Shown here: positions 52,247 through 61,754 of the stretch, in pieces
Numbering within the stretch: the first letter of the stretch is position 1
How the letters are laid out: each line of letters starts with the position of its first letter
Assembly (NCBI GenBank): GCA_045586595.1
Contig: JAZNAQ010000053.1
Location: forward strand, 1 to 63,246
DNA: 63,246 nt
Origin: SIG480 sp045586595
Lineage (GTDB): Bacteria > Bacillota > Clostridia > Oscillospirales > JAAYXM01
Direction of reading: 5' to 3'
Made by a program: the position numbers and the translations under genes
Notes under the pieces: model-generated
The model's input: the letters and a program-made list of their open reading frames with translations, nothing else
The model's database searches: none
What the model was told of the DNA's origin: nothing

Positions 52247-53142
52247 TTAAGGTATCAGGTGTCACAAAATACTTTGACGACTTCAAGGTGCTTGATGATA
52301 TATCAATGTGTGTCCGCCGTGGTACGATATACGGTCTTGTAGGCCCCAACGGCGCGGGAAAGACAACGATAATAAACCATATAAATGGCGTACTTACGCC
52401 AAAGAGCGGCGAGATAACCATAAACGGAGAGCCTGTGTTTGAAAACGAAAGAGTAAAGCAGACGGTACTCAATATCTCTGACGACTGGTTCTATTACAGC
52501 ACGTTTACAATACGCGAGATGGCGCGCTTTTACCACGACATATACCCGAATTTTGACACCGCTCGCTACGAAGCCATAAAAGATATTTTCAAGATAGACG
52601 AAAAGCGGCAGATACGAAAGCTCTCAAAGGGTATGAAAAAGCAGGTTGCGTTCTGGCTCTCTCTTTCTGCAAAGCCCGATGTACTTATACTTGACGAGCC
52701 GCTCGACGGACTTGACCCGGTCATGAGAAAGCAGGTTTTAACGCTTGTTATCGCCGATGTCGCAGACCGCGAGATGACGGTGCTTGTCTCCTCGCATAAC
52801 CTGCGTGAGCTTGAGGACATCTGTGACTGGGTGGGCATTATACATAAAGGCCGCATGATTTTAGAAAAACCGCTTGATGACCTTAAAGGCAGCGTGCATA
52901 AATACCAGCTTGTGCTGTCAGATGAAGCGGCAGAGGAGGTCAAAAAGACGGCAGACGTCCTGCACATATCCAGGACGGGTTCGGTATACAGCGTAATTGT
53001 GCGCGGCGATGCGGAAGAGTGTGACAGGCGGCTTGCCCCGCTCTCCCCGGTTCTGTGCGAGAGAGTAAGCCTCACGCTTGAGGAGGTATTCATTTATGAG
53101 TTGGGAGGTTTGGGCTATGACTTTAAAAACATCATTGTTTAA
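52243..53142 (+). CDS. ABC transporter ATP-binding protein (Ytr/Bcr type)
   Basis: The 299-aa ATPase has Walker A GPNGAGKTT (about 34-42), the signature LSKGMKKQVAFWLSL, Walker B VLILDEPLDGLDP and the switch His in SSHNLRE. It is coupled to the regulator gene upstream and the permease downstream. Such systems in Bacillus respond to cell-envelope stress or antibiotics, but the substrate is unknown here. Confidence 0.9.
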   Translation: MIKVSGVTKYFDDFKVLDDISMCVRRGTIYGLVGPNGAGKTTIINHINGVLTPKSGEITINGEPVFENERVKQTVLNISDDWFYYSTFTIREMARFYHDIYPNFDTARYEAIKDIFKIDEKRQIRKLSKGMKKQVAFWLSLSAKPDVLILDEPLDGLDPVMRKQVLTLVIADVADREMTVLVSSHNLRELEDICDWVGIIHKGRMILEKPLDDLKGSVHKYQLVLSDEAAEEVKKTADVLHISRTGSVYSVIVRGDAEECDRRLAPLSPVLCERVSLTLEEVFIYELGGLGYDFKNIIV

Positions 53143-55162
53143 TCGCGGGATTTACAAATCTACCGTAAGAAGGTATATATGGGGCTCGGTGTTCTATGCA
53201 ATAGTTCTGTTTATGTGCACAGTACTGCCCATTCTCTTCTCAGAAAACCCCGACAGTGTGCGTTATATGCTCGCTGAAAGCTCACGCAGCATCATTTTAG
53301 ACGACATATATCTCTATTTCCCTCTCGTTTTCTCGATTTTCGTGCCGACGGTTACAGCTCTTTTGGTTTACCGCTTTGTTCACTCGAAAAAGACCTCGGT
53401 GTTTGTTCACAGCTTGCCAGTTACCAGGTTTGCAAACTATAAGACAAGCGTGCTTGCCGCGCTTACGCTTATGGCGGCGCCGATAGTTCTAAACGGTGCG
53501 ATACTCTGCCTGATGTCGCTTGGTGAGTACGGTGCGCTGTTTGATGTGACATCGTGCTTTGTGTGGATAGGGCTTAACCTCCTCGCGGTTTTCCTCATGT
53601 TCTCGGTTGCAAGCGTTGCGGCATTCCTTACGGGCAACAGCTTTGCGATGGTCGGCATAAACGTACTTATACACCTTGTTGCGATAATCTTTGCGGGCAG
53701 TTTTTCGTCGCTTTCCGAGGCGTTCCTGTACGGCTACTATGACATGAACTTAATGATAAATGCAACTGTTGAGTGGAACTTTGTCGGCTATATCATGTCT
53801 GCCGCAAACAACCTGCGCCACTTCCCCGTAGAGTTTAGCTTCAGTGTGGGAAAGCTTTTTGCTATGATTGGCCTTGCCTTTGTTTTGTATGTTGTGGCAT
53901 ACCTTCTCTACAGAAAGCGGAGGCTTGAAACGTGTGAGGATGTTGCGGCATACCGCATACTCAACCCGATATACAAATATCTGCTCACATTTATTATCTC
54001 GCTCGGCTCGTTCGGGATTTTCAGCTATATGTTTGGCGAGGCGCCGATGTTCCCCGTGCTCTTGACGCTTATACTTTCTGCCGTTTCATACTTTGCGGCT
54101 GAAATGGTACTTAAAAAGAGCTTTAAAATCTGGGGTGCGTATAAGGGATATCTTATATTCCTTGCACTCTTTGCCGCGCTTATATGCACGTTTGTTTTCA
54201 CAAGCTTCTTCGGCTTTGAAACAAGAGTCCCCGAAATCGGCGATATTGAGGCGGTTGAGATGCACCAGACATACTATACGCACGATGACCGCCCGTATGT
54301 AGAGGATGAGTCACTTTTTGAGTTTGTGCGGGCAACCCATAGCGAGCTTGTCTGTGATGAAAATATCCGCGTGTTTAACACTACGACACCTGAGCGTAGC
54401 GAAACTCTCTTTGTAGGTTATAAGCTGCGCGGAGGAAGAACTCTTATGAGAAGATTCTATGTGAGCGAGGAAATGCTCTGCCAAACGCTTGATACACTCT
54501 ATGAGTCTGAAAGCTATAAGATGAAAACTCTTGAAATCTTCTCCCCGAAAATTGGAGAAATAAAGAGAATAGAGCTCCCGAGTGACGGATATATAAAGGG
54601 CGACGACATCCCCGGGTTTATGGAGGCCCTCACGCGTGATTTGATGTCGCTCAAGTTCACCGAGTGCCGCGTCGGCGACTCGTGGGAGCGAAGCGTATAT
54701 ATCGAATATATACCAAACGACATACATAACACAAGCGGAACGAGCATGTTGAGCCAGCGCATAAACGCAAACTTTAAAAACACAATCAACTGGCTCGATG
54801 ACCACGGGCTTTTAGACGGGCTCTTTAACAGCGCAAATGAAAACCTCACAATTCTCACTCATGAGCAGTGGCAGGCTTTTGCTGACGACGAAAAAGAGCT
54901 TCTCGATGCGGCATCCTACGGAAAAGAAATGGTTACAGTAAAAGAGATTCGCACGTTTGAGAACATCCCCGATGCAAAACTCATAACTGACGCCGCCACA
55001 AAGGCAAAGATACGCGACTTTGTATTGTCAAAGCCTGTGCGTTATGTTCCCGGAAAGGACTATTCATACTACGTCTGCACAGTAAGTGAGAATGAAAGGT
55101 ATGTAAACGTCACCGCCGCGTTTTATGAAGATGCAGACGAGCTTATAGAATTTGTAAGGTAA
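53117..55162 (+). CDS. ABC transporter permease with large extracellular domain
   Basis: The 681-aa membrane protein starts MTLKTSLFNRGIYKSTVRRY after GGGAGG located in the end of the ATPase gene; an ATG at 53096 is a less likely start. It has six or more hydrophobic segments in the first 275 residues and another pair near 290-380. A long soluble region from about 385 to the end carries no recognised catalytic motif. This fits the large permeases partnered with YtrA-type operons. The soluble part may sense envelope stress or ligand. Confidence 0.82.
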   Translation: MTLKTSLFNRGIYKSTVRRYIWGSVFYAIVLFMCTVLPILFSENPDSVRYMLAESSRSIILDDIYLYFPLVFSIFVPTVTALLVYRFVHSKKTSVFVHSLPVTRFANYKTSVLAALTLMAAPIVLNGAILCLMSLGEYGALFDVTSCFVWIGLNLLAVFLMFSVASVAAFLTGNSFAMVGINVLIHLVAIIFAGSFSSLSEAFLYGYYDMNLMINATVEWNFVGYIMSAANNLRHFPVEFSFSVGKLFAMIGLAFVLYVVAYLLYRKRRLETCEDVAAYRILNPIYKYLLTFIISLGSFGIFSYMFGEAPMFPVLLTLILSAVSYFAAEMVLKKSFKIWGAYKGYLIFLALFAALICTFVFTSFFGFETRVPEIGDIEAVEMHQTYYTHDDRPYVEDESLFEFVRATHSELVCDENIRVFNTTTPERSETLFVGYKLRGGRTLMRRFYVSEEMLCQTLDTLYESESYKMKTLEIFSPKIGEIKRIELPSDGYIKGDDIPGFMEALTRDLMSLKFTECRVGDSWERSVYIEYIPNDIHNTSGTSMLSQRINANFKNTINWLDDHGLLDGLFNSANENLTILTHEQWQAFADDEKELLDAASYGKEMVTVKEIRTFENIPDAKLITDAATKAKIRDFVLSKPVRYVPGKDYSYYVCTVSENERYVNVTAAFYEDADELIEFVR

Positions 55163-55165
55163 AAC

Positions 55166-55189
55166 AAAACCTCCCATATGGGAGGTTTT
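55166..55189. terminator. Bidirectional terminator between the permease and SLH genes
   Basis: AAAACCTCCC (55166-55175) pairs with GGGAGGTTTT (55180-55189) between convergent genes. Confidence 0.88.
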
Positions 55190-55190
55190 T

Positions 55191-56267
55191 CTATGCTCTT
55201 GTAAGTGCCATGGAGAAACGGACCATCATTGTTGCAAATTCAGCCCTCGTTGTATATCCCTGCGGGATAAGAAGGCCGTTCTTGCCGGAGATTATGTTGT
55301 TCTTTACCGCCCACGCCATACCGCCTTTTGCATAATCGGAAACATTTTTCGCATCGGCATAAGCTCCGAAGTCTGCCTCGACGCTTTCTCCGCCTGCGAA
55401 GCGGTGCATTATTGTTGCAAGTTGCTCGCGTGTAACATAGGCCTCGGGTGCAAAGCTTGTCGCTGTAACCCCCGCGACAATTCCGCTTTCAGATGCCCAC
55501 GAAACAGCGTCGCGGTACCAGCCCTCCGTCACGTCTGCAAACGAGTTTTCTGCCTTCGGCTCGGGGCTCCCTTTTGCGCGGTAAAGGGCAGTTACTACCT
55601 GTGCGCGGGTTGCGTTGTCGTTTGGCTTAAAATATGAACACGATGCATCGCCCGTTACGGAGAGAAGCCCGCTGGTCAGGCAGGCCTTTATGTGCTCCTG
55701 CGCCCAGTGGTCTGCAATATCTGCTATCTGATATGTAACACCGCCCGAGGTGACAGGAACCTTCTTCGGTTCGAAGGCCATCGGCTCGGTATAGCCTTTG
55801 GGGTATCGGGTTGTGTAGTAGGTGGCGCGCTTTACCTGCGCCGCCGATATTTTTCTGCCCCAATGCACGCGGCATTCATAGTTGCCCTCGGCTATCGTGA
55901 TGTAGTCTGTCGCCTTTGTAAGAACAACGGCGCTGTGCCCCGGCAGACGAATGATGTCGCCAACACGAAGGTCTGAAATGGTTATCGGGTCACCGCTTTT
56001 TGGGTAAATGTTTCGCGCGGGAAGACTCCCGAATGCCGCGTCGGAGAGCAGGTATGCAAAGCCCATACACGCGCTTGCGCCGTAGCTTCCTCCGTTCCAG
56101 CTGTAGTAGTTACCCCACGACCACCATGTGCCTTCCGGGTATTTCGATTTCATCGCAACAATTTTTGAGTATGCCTCGGCTTCGGTCGGCACATCCGCCG
56201 CCGCCGCCGATACAAGCCCGCCAAATACGCAAAGCGCAAGAAGCAGGCAAATGAGTTTTTTCTTCAT
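55191..56267 (-). CDS. Secreted SLH-anchored protein with papain-like (NlpC/CHAP-like) domain
   Basis: The 358-aa precursor has a signal peptide (about 1-24). An N-terminal domain (about 30-160) holds a Cys in YGASACMGF (C67), a His in LPGHSAVV (H111) and EGN near 128, resembling a Cys-His amidase or endopeptidase. Three S-layer homology repeats follow (about 176-232, 240-292 and 300-350), each with the ADI/DV..W..A and TRAQ/TREQ/TRAE motif. It should be attached to the secondary cell-wall polymer and could process peptidoglycan or an amide substrate. The catalytic assignment is inferred from residue spacing only. Confidence 0.8.
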   Translation of the reverse strand: MKKKLICLLLALCVFGGLVSAAAADVPTEAEAYSKIVAMKSKYPEGTWWSWGNYYSWNGGSYGASACMGFAYLLSDAAFGSLPARNIYPKSGDPITISDLRVGDIIRLPGHSAVVLTKATDYITIAEGNYECRVHWGRKISAAQVKRATYYTTRYPKGYTEPMAFEPKKVPVTSGGVTYQIADIADHWAQEHIKACLTSGLLSVTGDASCSYFKPNDNATRAQVVTALYRAKGSPEPKAENSFADVTEGWYRDAVSWASESGIVAGVTATSFAPEAYVTREQLATIMHRFAGGESVEADFGAYADAKNVSDYAKGGMAWAVKNNIISGKNGLLIPQGYTTRAEFATMMVRFSMALTRA

Positions 56268-56302
56268 ATTATTTTATCCCCTATTGCAAATTAGCAAGCC
56301 CT

Positions 56303-56332
56303 ATTCTAACATATAAACTCATACCGTGTCAA
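56303..56332 (-). promoter_or_regulatory. Promoter of the SLH gene
   Basis: On the minus strand TTGACA (56327-56332) and TAGAAT (56303-56308) are 18 bp apart. Confidence 0.55.
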
Positions 56333-56340
56333 ATTGACGC

Positions 56341-56365
56341 AAAAAAGCTCCCCGCAGGGGGAGCT
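56341..56365 (-). terminator. Terminator of the pyridoxal kinase-ECF operon
   Basis: AGCTCCCC (56346-56353) pairs with GGGGAGCT (56358-56365), ending in six Us on the minus strand, just after the S-component gene. It overlaps nothing coding. Confidence 0.85.
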
Positions 56366-56378
56366 GTGCTTGGTGTTT

Positions 56379-56891
56379 TTATATTTCTAATCTATCGCGA
56401 AGCTTTGCCGCATCAAGCGCTGCGGCAAAGAGCAAAAAGCCCGCGCCCGAGAATATGCCCTGCATAAGGTTCCAGACCATTCCGATAAGAGGGCTTATAA
56501 GGTTCTGATACATAATGGCCTCGGCTGCGTAATAACCCAGAACAAGCACAACGATGCTGAGAACAAGAGAGATAACACTTCTTTTTGTAAGAAGCTTTTT
56601 CTCGCCGGCTCGGAGTCTGAACATCAGCGCCATGAGGGCTTTTATTATCGCCGTCGGCAGAATGTATGCCACAAAGCCCGATGACAGGTCAGCAAGCGCG
56701 CCGCCTATTGCGCCCGCCGCCATTGCATACGGTGTGGGCAGAAGTGAAGCGGCAAGAAAAATAAACGCGTCGCCGACATGGACATAACCCATGCCGCTGA
56801 AAATAGGAATAGAGGTAAAGCGCGTACATATGGTGATGACCGCCGCGAGAAGCGCTGTGAGAACTATCCGTTTTGTTTGCAGATTTTTCAT
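56379..56891 (-). CDS. ECF transporter S component, probably for vitamin B6
   Basis: The 170-aa membrane protein starts MKNLQTKRIVLTALLAAVIT after GGAAGG and has about six hydrophobic helices, as in S components. The segment MGYVHVGDAFIFLAASLLPT and the cytoplasmic LRAGEKKLL fit the family. It is 41 bp downstream of a pyridoxal kinase gene, and S components next to this kinase have been proposed to import pyridoxine-type vitamers. The general ECF ATPases are elsewhere. Confidence 0.82.
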   Translation of the reverse strand: MKNLQTKRIVLTALLAAVITICTRFTSIPIFSGMGYVHVGDAFIFLAASLLPTPYAMAAGAIGGALADLSSGFVAYILPTAIIKALMALMFRLRAGEKKLLTKRSVISLVLSIVVLVLGYYAAEAIMYQNLISPLIGMVWNLMQGIFSGAGFLLFAAALDAAKLRDRLEI

Positions 56892-56932
56892 TTGAGGCCT
56901 TCCTTTCATGTAAAATATTACATATTTTAATA

Positions 56933-57763
56933 TTACAGCTTTTTGATAATGGGCTCAAAGGCAACACCGTCGGTAGGAGATACCCCGAGCTTTTCTGAGA
57001 GACGCACGGCATCGCACACGAACTTTGATGTTTTGTTAATTGCACTGCGAAGCGGTAAGCCCCTAAGCGTATATCCGCACAAAAGAGAGGCGAAAAGGTC
57101 GCCTGTGCCGCAGAACTGCCCCGCTATGTATTTTGATGATGACACAAACCTATCACCGCTTATCTTATCACAAACAAAGTTTGAGACGTGTCCATCGCGG
57201 TAGATACCTGTTATTACCGCGCATTTTGCGCCGAGACCGGTCAGTTTTTCTGCGAGTGAGAAGAGCTTTTCGCTGTCTGCGTCTTTCATTTCTTCATATG
57301 GTGTGTCGGCGAGAAAACATGCTTCTGTAAGGTTCGGGGTGATGATGTCGGCATCCCGGACAAGTGTTCTCATCCTTGCAACAAGCTCCGGGGTATATGT
57401 CGAATAGAGCTTGCCGTCGTCGCCCATTACAGGGTCGACAAAAAGAAGCGTATTCTCCCCTCTTTCTTTTTTTATAAAATCTGATATTATCTCAACCTGA
57501 TGCTCCGAGCCGAGAAAGCCTGTGTATATGCCGTCATAATTCAGCCCGAGGCTCTCCCACTTTTCAAAATACTGCTTCATTCCGTTTGTAAGGTCAGAAA
57601 AATAGTATTCGTCAAACGCCGTATGGTTTGAAAGCACCGCTGTCGGTGCGGCAAGCACGCGTACGCCGAGCGCGCTCATTACCGGAACAGATACGTTGAG
57701 CGCGCATCTGCCAAAGCCCGTCAGGTCGTTTATAACAGCACAGTTATTTAGTTTTATACCCAT
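56933..57763 (-). CDS. pdxK: Pyridoxal/pyridoxine kinase (PfkB-like)
   Basis: The 276-aa ribokinase-fold protein has GFGRCALNVSVPVMSALGV near residue 16, VDPVMGDDGKLYS near 111, TPNLTEACFLAD and the anion-hole motif GTGDLFASLLCG near 218. It phosphorylates vitamin B6 vitamers to pyridoxal phosphate. The family is also annotated pdxY; paralogues of thiamine-pyrimidine kinase are similar, so specificity rests on the family match and the adjacent transporter gene. Confidence 0.88.
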   Translation of the reverse strand: MGIKLNNCAVINDLTGFGRCALNVSVPVMSALGVRVLAAPTAVLSNHTAFDEYYFSDLTNGMKQYFEKWESLGLNYDGIYTGFLGSEHQVEIISDFIKKERGENTLLFVDPVMGDDGKLYSTYTPELVARMRTLVRDADIITPNLTEACFLADTPYEEMKDADSEKLFSLAEKLTGLGAKCAVITGIYRDGHVSNFVCDKISGDRFVSSSKYIAGQFCGTGDLFASLLCGYTLRGLPLRSAINKTSKFVCDAVRLSEKLGVSPTDGVAFEPIIKKL

Positions 57764-57792
57764 TCGCGCCCACCGCCTTTCGTTTTTTGCTA

Positions 57793-57822
57793 ATTATACA
57801 CCCAATAGGTATAGGTTAGCAA
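57793..57822 (-). promoter_or_regulatory. Promoter of the pdxK operon
   Basis: On the minus strand TTGCTA (57817-57822) and TATAAT (57793-57798) are 18 bp apart. Confidence 0.5.
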
Positions 57823-57911
57823 GAGAAAAAGAGGTAAAAAAGAAAAATATACAAATTTGCGCAAGATAAGGCATAATCGGCATAAAATTCATTGCGACTG
57901 ACGACCGAATT

Positions 57912-57938
57912 TAACAAACCGAGGCTTTGAGTGCTAAA
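57912..57938. promoter_or_regulatory. Degenerate second CIRCE-like site
   Basis: TTAACAAAC (57912-57920) and GAGTGCTAA (57930-57938) are separated by 9 bp, the CIRCE spacing. The right arm is a perfect CIRCE arm and the left arm matches at six of nine positions. It lies about 150 bp upstream of the true CIRCE. It may be a relic or an auxiliary HrcA site. The rest of 57823-58051 shows no gene. Confidence 0.4.
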
Positions 57939-58051
57939 ACCGAATGAGTTTTTGCGGGAACCGAAGTTTTTTAAAAGTTTAATTTTGCCTGCGAAAAATG
58001 TCATTAATGCCTGTTTTTGTTAATAATTTATTACATTTCACAAAAAACGTA

Positions 58052-58111
58052 TTGACATACGCAGAAAAACGAGTAAAATATGAATTAGCACTCGTGGGTT
58101 ATGAGTGCTAA
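58052..58111 (+). promoter_or_regulatory. hrcA operon promoter and CIRCE operator
   Basis: TTGACA (58052-58057) and TAAAAT (58074-58079) are 16 bp apart. A perfect CIRCE follows: TTAGCACTC (58085-58093), a 9-bp spacer and GAGTGCTAA (58103-58111), overlapping the expected start point. HrcA should bind here and repress in the absence of heat stress. Confidence 0.95.
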
Positions 58112-58138
58112 AAGATAAATTCTGTGAGGTGATAGAGA

Positions 58139-59191
58139 TTGAGCCTTAGCGACAGAAAGAGAAGAATTTTAAAAGCAATCGTCGATGAGTATATAGAAAA
58201 CGCAGAGCCTGTCGGCTCTAAAATCATTGCGGCGAGGAGCAGGCTTGACGTTTCGTCGGCCACGATAAGAAATGAGATGAGCGAGCTTGAAGCGCTTGGC
58301 TATCTCGAACAGCCGCACATTTCGGCGGGGCGTGTTCCGTCAACTGCGGGGTATCGCTTGTATGTAAACGAGCTTATGCAAACACCTGCGCTAACCGTAA
58401 CAGAGGCAGAGGCGATAAACTCGGCGCTCAAGTCCCAGATGCTTGAGCTTGAAAAAATGCTTCGGGAGTTTGGTAGCCTTGTTTCGCGCCTTACAAACTA
58501 CACGACATATACACTCACCACGCGCGCGTCAAGCGAAACGGTAAAGAAGTTTGACGTTTTTATGATTGACGACCGCACTGCGGTAGCCGTTATAGCCACA
58601 AGCTCGGGCCTTTTGAAAAATAAGCGGATAAAGCTTAATACTTCCCCTTGCGAGGATGAAGTAGTTCGTGTTGCCCGTATTCTCAACACATATTTTACAA
58701 ACCGCACGCTTGACGACATAACACTTTCGCTTATAAAGCGGGCATCGAATGAGGCGGGCGCGCTCGCGCCGCTTGTTGCAGATATTGCGGGTTTCGCGGG
58801 AGAGATTTTAGACGATACACGCGAGGGCGATGTTTATCTCGACGGTATTTCGAGCATTCTGCGCCATCCTGAATATCGCGACCCCGAAAAAGCGCAGGAG
58901 CTTCTTACCTACCTTACCGACAAGAAAGGTATTCTCCGCCACACTCAGGAGCATTTCTCCGACGAGATCAACCCCGGCGCTATACATTTCTCGATTGGCA
59001 CGGAGAACAGCGATGAGCCTCTCCGCGATGCGGGTATAGTATACGGAAAGTATGATTTGGGCAAAAATCTACAAGGAGTCATCGGTATTGTCGGCCCTAC
59101 GCGAATGGATTATGCAAAGGTTGCGGCAAACCTGAACTATTTTATAACCGGCTTTAATAAGCTTTTGAGAGATTCTTTTTTCAACGAATAG
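58139..59191 (+). CDS. hrcA: Heat-inducible transcription repressor HrcA
   Basis: The 350-aa repressor has a winged-helix domain at about 1-75 (RKRRILKAIVDEYIENAEPV, SSATIRNEMSELEALGYLEQ, SAGRVPSTAGYRLYV) and a GAF-like domain. It starts at TTG with GAGGTGA eight bases upstream. It binds the CIRCE site directly in front of its own gene and is normally stabilised by GroE. Confidence 0.96.
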   Translation: MSLSDRKRRILKAIVDEYIENAEPVGSKIIAARSRLDVSSATIRNEMSELEALGYLEQPHISAGRVPSTAGYRLYVNELMQTPALTVTEAEAINSALKSQMLELEKMLREFGSLVSRLTNYTTYTLTTRASSETVKKFDVFMIDDRTAVAVIATSSGLLKNKRIKLNTSPCEDEVVRVARILNTYFTNRTLDDITLSLIKRASNEAGALAPLVADIAGFAGEILDDTREGDVYLDGISSILRHPEYRDPEKAQELLTYLTDKKGILRHTQEHFSDEINPGAIHFSIGTENSDEPLRDAGIVYGKYDLGKNLQGVIGIVGPTRMDYAKVAANLNYFITGFNKLLRDSFFNE

Positions 59192-59205
59192 GAGGAAGTC
59201 ACTAA

Positions 59206-59736
59206 ATGGCAGAAACAGAAAAGACAACGGTAGAAGAAACTGCTGTTGAAAACGAAGAGGCACAAACGGCAGAAGTAGCTGAAGAAGTGAAGGAGCCGAC
59301 AGAGCTTGAGAAAAAGGACGCAGAGATAAAAGAGTTAAACGACCGGTACCTGCGCCTTGCGGCAGAGTATGACAACTTCAGAAAGAGAACCACAAAAGAG
59401 AAAGAACAGCTTTTCGGCGATGCGCAGGCGCTCACCGTTGCGGCGTTTCTCTCTGTGTATGATAACCTTGAGCGCGCGGTAGCAAACCCATCAACCGATG
59501 AGAGCTATAAAAAAGGCGTTGAGCTTATCTTCACACAGCTAAACGAATTGCTCACAAAGCTGAAGGTTGAGATTATTGACCCTAAGGGAGAGGTATTTGA
59601 CCCGAACTTCCACAACGCGGTCATGCATGAAGAAAACGAAGAGCTCGGCGAAAATACCGTCTCTGAAGTGTTCCAGAAGGGAGCAAAAATGGGCGAGCGT
59701 ATAGTAAGACCTGCGATGGTAAAAGTCGCGAATTGA
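59206..59736 (+). CDS. grpE: Nucleotide exchange factor GrpE
   Basis: The 176-aa protein has an acidic disordered N-terminus (about 1-45), a long coiled coil around 45-95 with EYDNFRKRTTKEKEQL, and the conserved beta domain GVEFDPNFHNAVMHEE-like segment (FDPNFHNAVM at about 127-136). It releases ADP from DnaK. It follows hrcA by 14 bp. Confidence 0.95.
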   Translation: MAETEKTTVEETAVENEEAQTAEVAEEVKEPTELEKKDAEIKELNDRYLRLAAEYDNFRKRTTKEKEQLFGDAQALTVAAFLSVYDNLERAVANPSTDESYKKGVELIFTQLNELLTKLKVEIIDPKGEVFDPNFHNAVMHEENEELGENTVSEVFQKGAKMGERIVRPAMVKVAN

Positions 59737-59759
59737 AAGGACAACAGAAACCAACGAGG

Positions 59760-59870
59760 GCTTCCCCTTGAGGGGAAGCTGTCACCGCAGGTGACTGATG
59801 AGGTGGAAAGATTTTGATTTACGACACCTCATCCACCGCAAGCGGTCCCCCTTCCCCTTGAGGGGAAGGC
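59760..59870. repeat. Family-2 palindrome-bounded repeat, copy B
   Basis: The 111-bp copy is bounded at both ends by CTTCCCCTTGAGGGGAAG. Inside, GTCACCGCAGGTGAC is a small palindrome, and GATGAGGTG faces CACCTCATC, followed by ACCGCAAGCGGT. It sits between grpE and dnaK in the operon. Confidence 0.9.
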
Positions 59871-59913
59871 AAATATGTAAATTTATATCAATTATATATT
59901 GGAGGAAAAAATT

Positions 59914-61740
59914 ATGTCAAAAATCATTGGTATCGACTTGGGAACAACAAACTCCTGTGTTGCAGTTATGGAAGGCGGCGAGCCGACTGTTCTTGTTAAC
60001 GCAGAAGGCGCAAGAACAACACCGTCTGTTGTAGCGTTCGCTAAGGATGGCGAGAGAATTGTAGGCCAGGTTGCAAAGCGCCAGGCTGTAACAAACCCCG
60101 ACCGCACAATCTCATCCATCAAGCGTGAGATGGGCTCAGATTATAAGGTAAACATCGACGGCAAGGTATACTCCCCGCAGGAGATTTCTGCAATGGTTCT
60201 CTCAAAGCTCAAGGCAGATGCTGAGGCTTTCCTCGGAACAAAGGTAACGCAGGCTGTTATCACAGTTCCCGCATACTTCACCGACAGCCAGCGTCAGGCA
60301 ACAAAGGACGCGGGCAAGATTGCCGGCCTTGAAGTTCTCCGTATCGTAAACGAGCCGACAGCAGCAGCTCTTGCTTACGGTCTTGACAAAGAGACAGACC
60401 AGAAGATTATGATTTATGACCTCGGCGGCGGCACATTCGACGTATCCATTCTTGAAATCGGCGACGGCGTTGTAGAGGTTCTTGCAACTGCAGGTAACAA
60501 CCGCCTCGGCGGCGACGACTTTGACAGCCGTGTTGCAAAGTGGATTGTTGACGAGTTTAAAAAGGAAAACGGCGTTGACATCACAAATGATAAGATGGCT
60601 ATGCAGAGAATCCGTGAGGCGGCAGAGAAAGCCAAGATTGAGCTTTCTGGTGTAACAAGCACCTCTATCAGCCTTCCCTACATCACGGCCGATGCAACAG
60701 GCCCGAAGCACCTTGATCTCACACTCACCCGCGCAAAGTTCAATGAACTCACTTCTGACCTTGTTGACAGCACGATGGTACCTGTACGTCAGGCAATGTC
60801 TGATGCAGGCCTTACACCGTCAGACCTTTCAAAGGTACTCCTCGTCGGCGGCTCAACTCGTATCCCGGCAGTTTCAGATGCAGTTAAGAACTACACAGGC
60901 AAAGAGCCGTTCAAGGGCATCAACCCGGATGAGTGTGTTGCAATGGGTGCAGCCATCCAGGGCGGTGTTCTCGCAGGAGACGTAAAGGATATTCTTCTTC
61001 TCGACGTTACTCCCCTCTCCCTCGGTATTGAGACAATGGGCGGAGTATTCACAAAGCTTATTGAGCGCAACACAACAATCCCGACAAATAAGAGCCAGGT
61101 ATTCTCCACCGCTGCAGATAACCAGACCTCGGTTGAGGTTCACGTTCTTCAGGGCGAGCGCGAGATGGCTGCATACAACAAGACGCTCGGCCGTTTCCAC
61201 CTCGACGGTATTGCTCCCGCACCGCGCGGAATCCCGCAGATTGAGGTTTCGTTTGACATCGACGCTGACGGTATCGTTAACGTAAAGGCGAAGGACCTCG
61301 GCACAGGTAAGGAGCAGAACATCACAATCACATCTTCTACAAATCTCTCAAAAGAAGATATTGAGAAGGCTGTCAAGGAAGCAGAACAGTATTCCGAAGA
61401 GGATAAGAAGCGTCGCGAAGAGGTTGACGTAAGAAACGGTGCAGACCAGATGGTCTATCAGACAGAAAAAACTCTTGGCGAGCTCGGCGACAAGATTTCT
61501 GAGGACGAGAAGGCAGGAGTTCAGGCAGAGGTAGATAAGCTCAAAGAAACTCTAAAGGGCACGGATACAGAGGCTATTAAAGCACAGACAGAGGCTCTTA
61601 CCAAGAAGTTCTACGAGATTTCTGAGAAGCTTTATAAAGAAGCTGCCGAGGCACAGGCTGCAGCTGGTGCCGCAGATGCAGGGGCAGGCGCACCTAACGG
61701 CGACAACGTGGTTGATGCAGACTACAAGCCGGTAGACTAA
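59914..61740 (+). CDS. dnaK: Chaperone DnaK (Hsp70)
   Basis: The 608-aa Hsp70 starts MSKIIGIDLGTTNSCVAVME. It has EPTAAALAYGLD, the DLGGGTFDVSIL phosphate loop, the linker before DVTPLSLGIETMGG and the substrate domain, and ends in an Ala/Gly-rich tail closing VVDADYKPVD. The start at 59914 follows GGAGG; a TTG five codons upstream is less likely. It folds proteins with DnaJ and GrpE. Confidence 0.98.
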   Translation: MSKIIGIDLGTTNSCVAVMEGGEPTVLVNAEGARTTPSVVAFAKDGERIVGQVAKRQAVTNPDRTISSIKREMGSDYKVNIDGKVYSPQEISAMVLSKLKADAEAFLGTKVTQAVITVPAYFTDSQRQATKDAGKIAGLEVLRIVNEPTAAALAYGLDKETDQKIMIYDLGGGTFDVSILEIGDGVVEVLATAGNNRLGGDDFDSRVAKWIVDEFKKENGVDITNDKMAMQRIREAAEKAKIELSGVTSTSISLPYITADATGPKHLDLTLTRAKFNELTSDLVDSTMVPVRQAMSDAGLTPSDLSKVLLVGGSTRIPAVSDAVKNYTGKEPFKGINPDECVAMGAAIQGGVLAGDVKDILLLDVTPLSLGIETMGGVFTKLIERNTTIPTNKSQVFSTAADNQTSVEVHVLQGEREMAAYNKTLGRFHLDGIAPAPRGIPQIEVSFDIDADGIVNVKAKDLGTGKEQNITITSSTNLSKEDIEKAVKEAEQYSEEDKKRREEVDVRNGADQMVYQTEKTLGELGDKISEDEKAGVQAEVDKLKETLKGTDTEAIKAQTEALTKKFYEISEKLYKEAAEAQAAAGAADAGAGAPNGDNVVDADYKPVD

Positions 61741-61754
61741 GATGTTTGCAAAGA

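Noticed and set aside
57816..58004. 62-codon minus-strand frame upstream of hrcA
   Set aside because: It has no ribosome site or recognisable protein features, and it overlaps the pdxK promoter and the CIRCE-like site.
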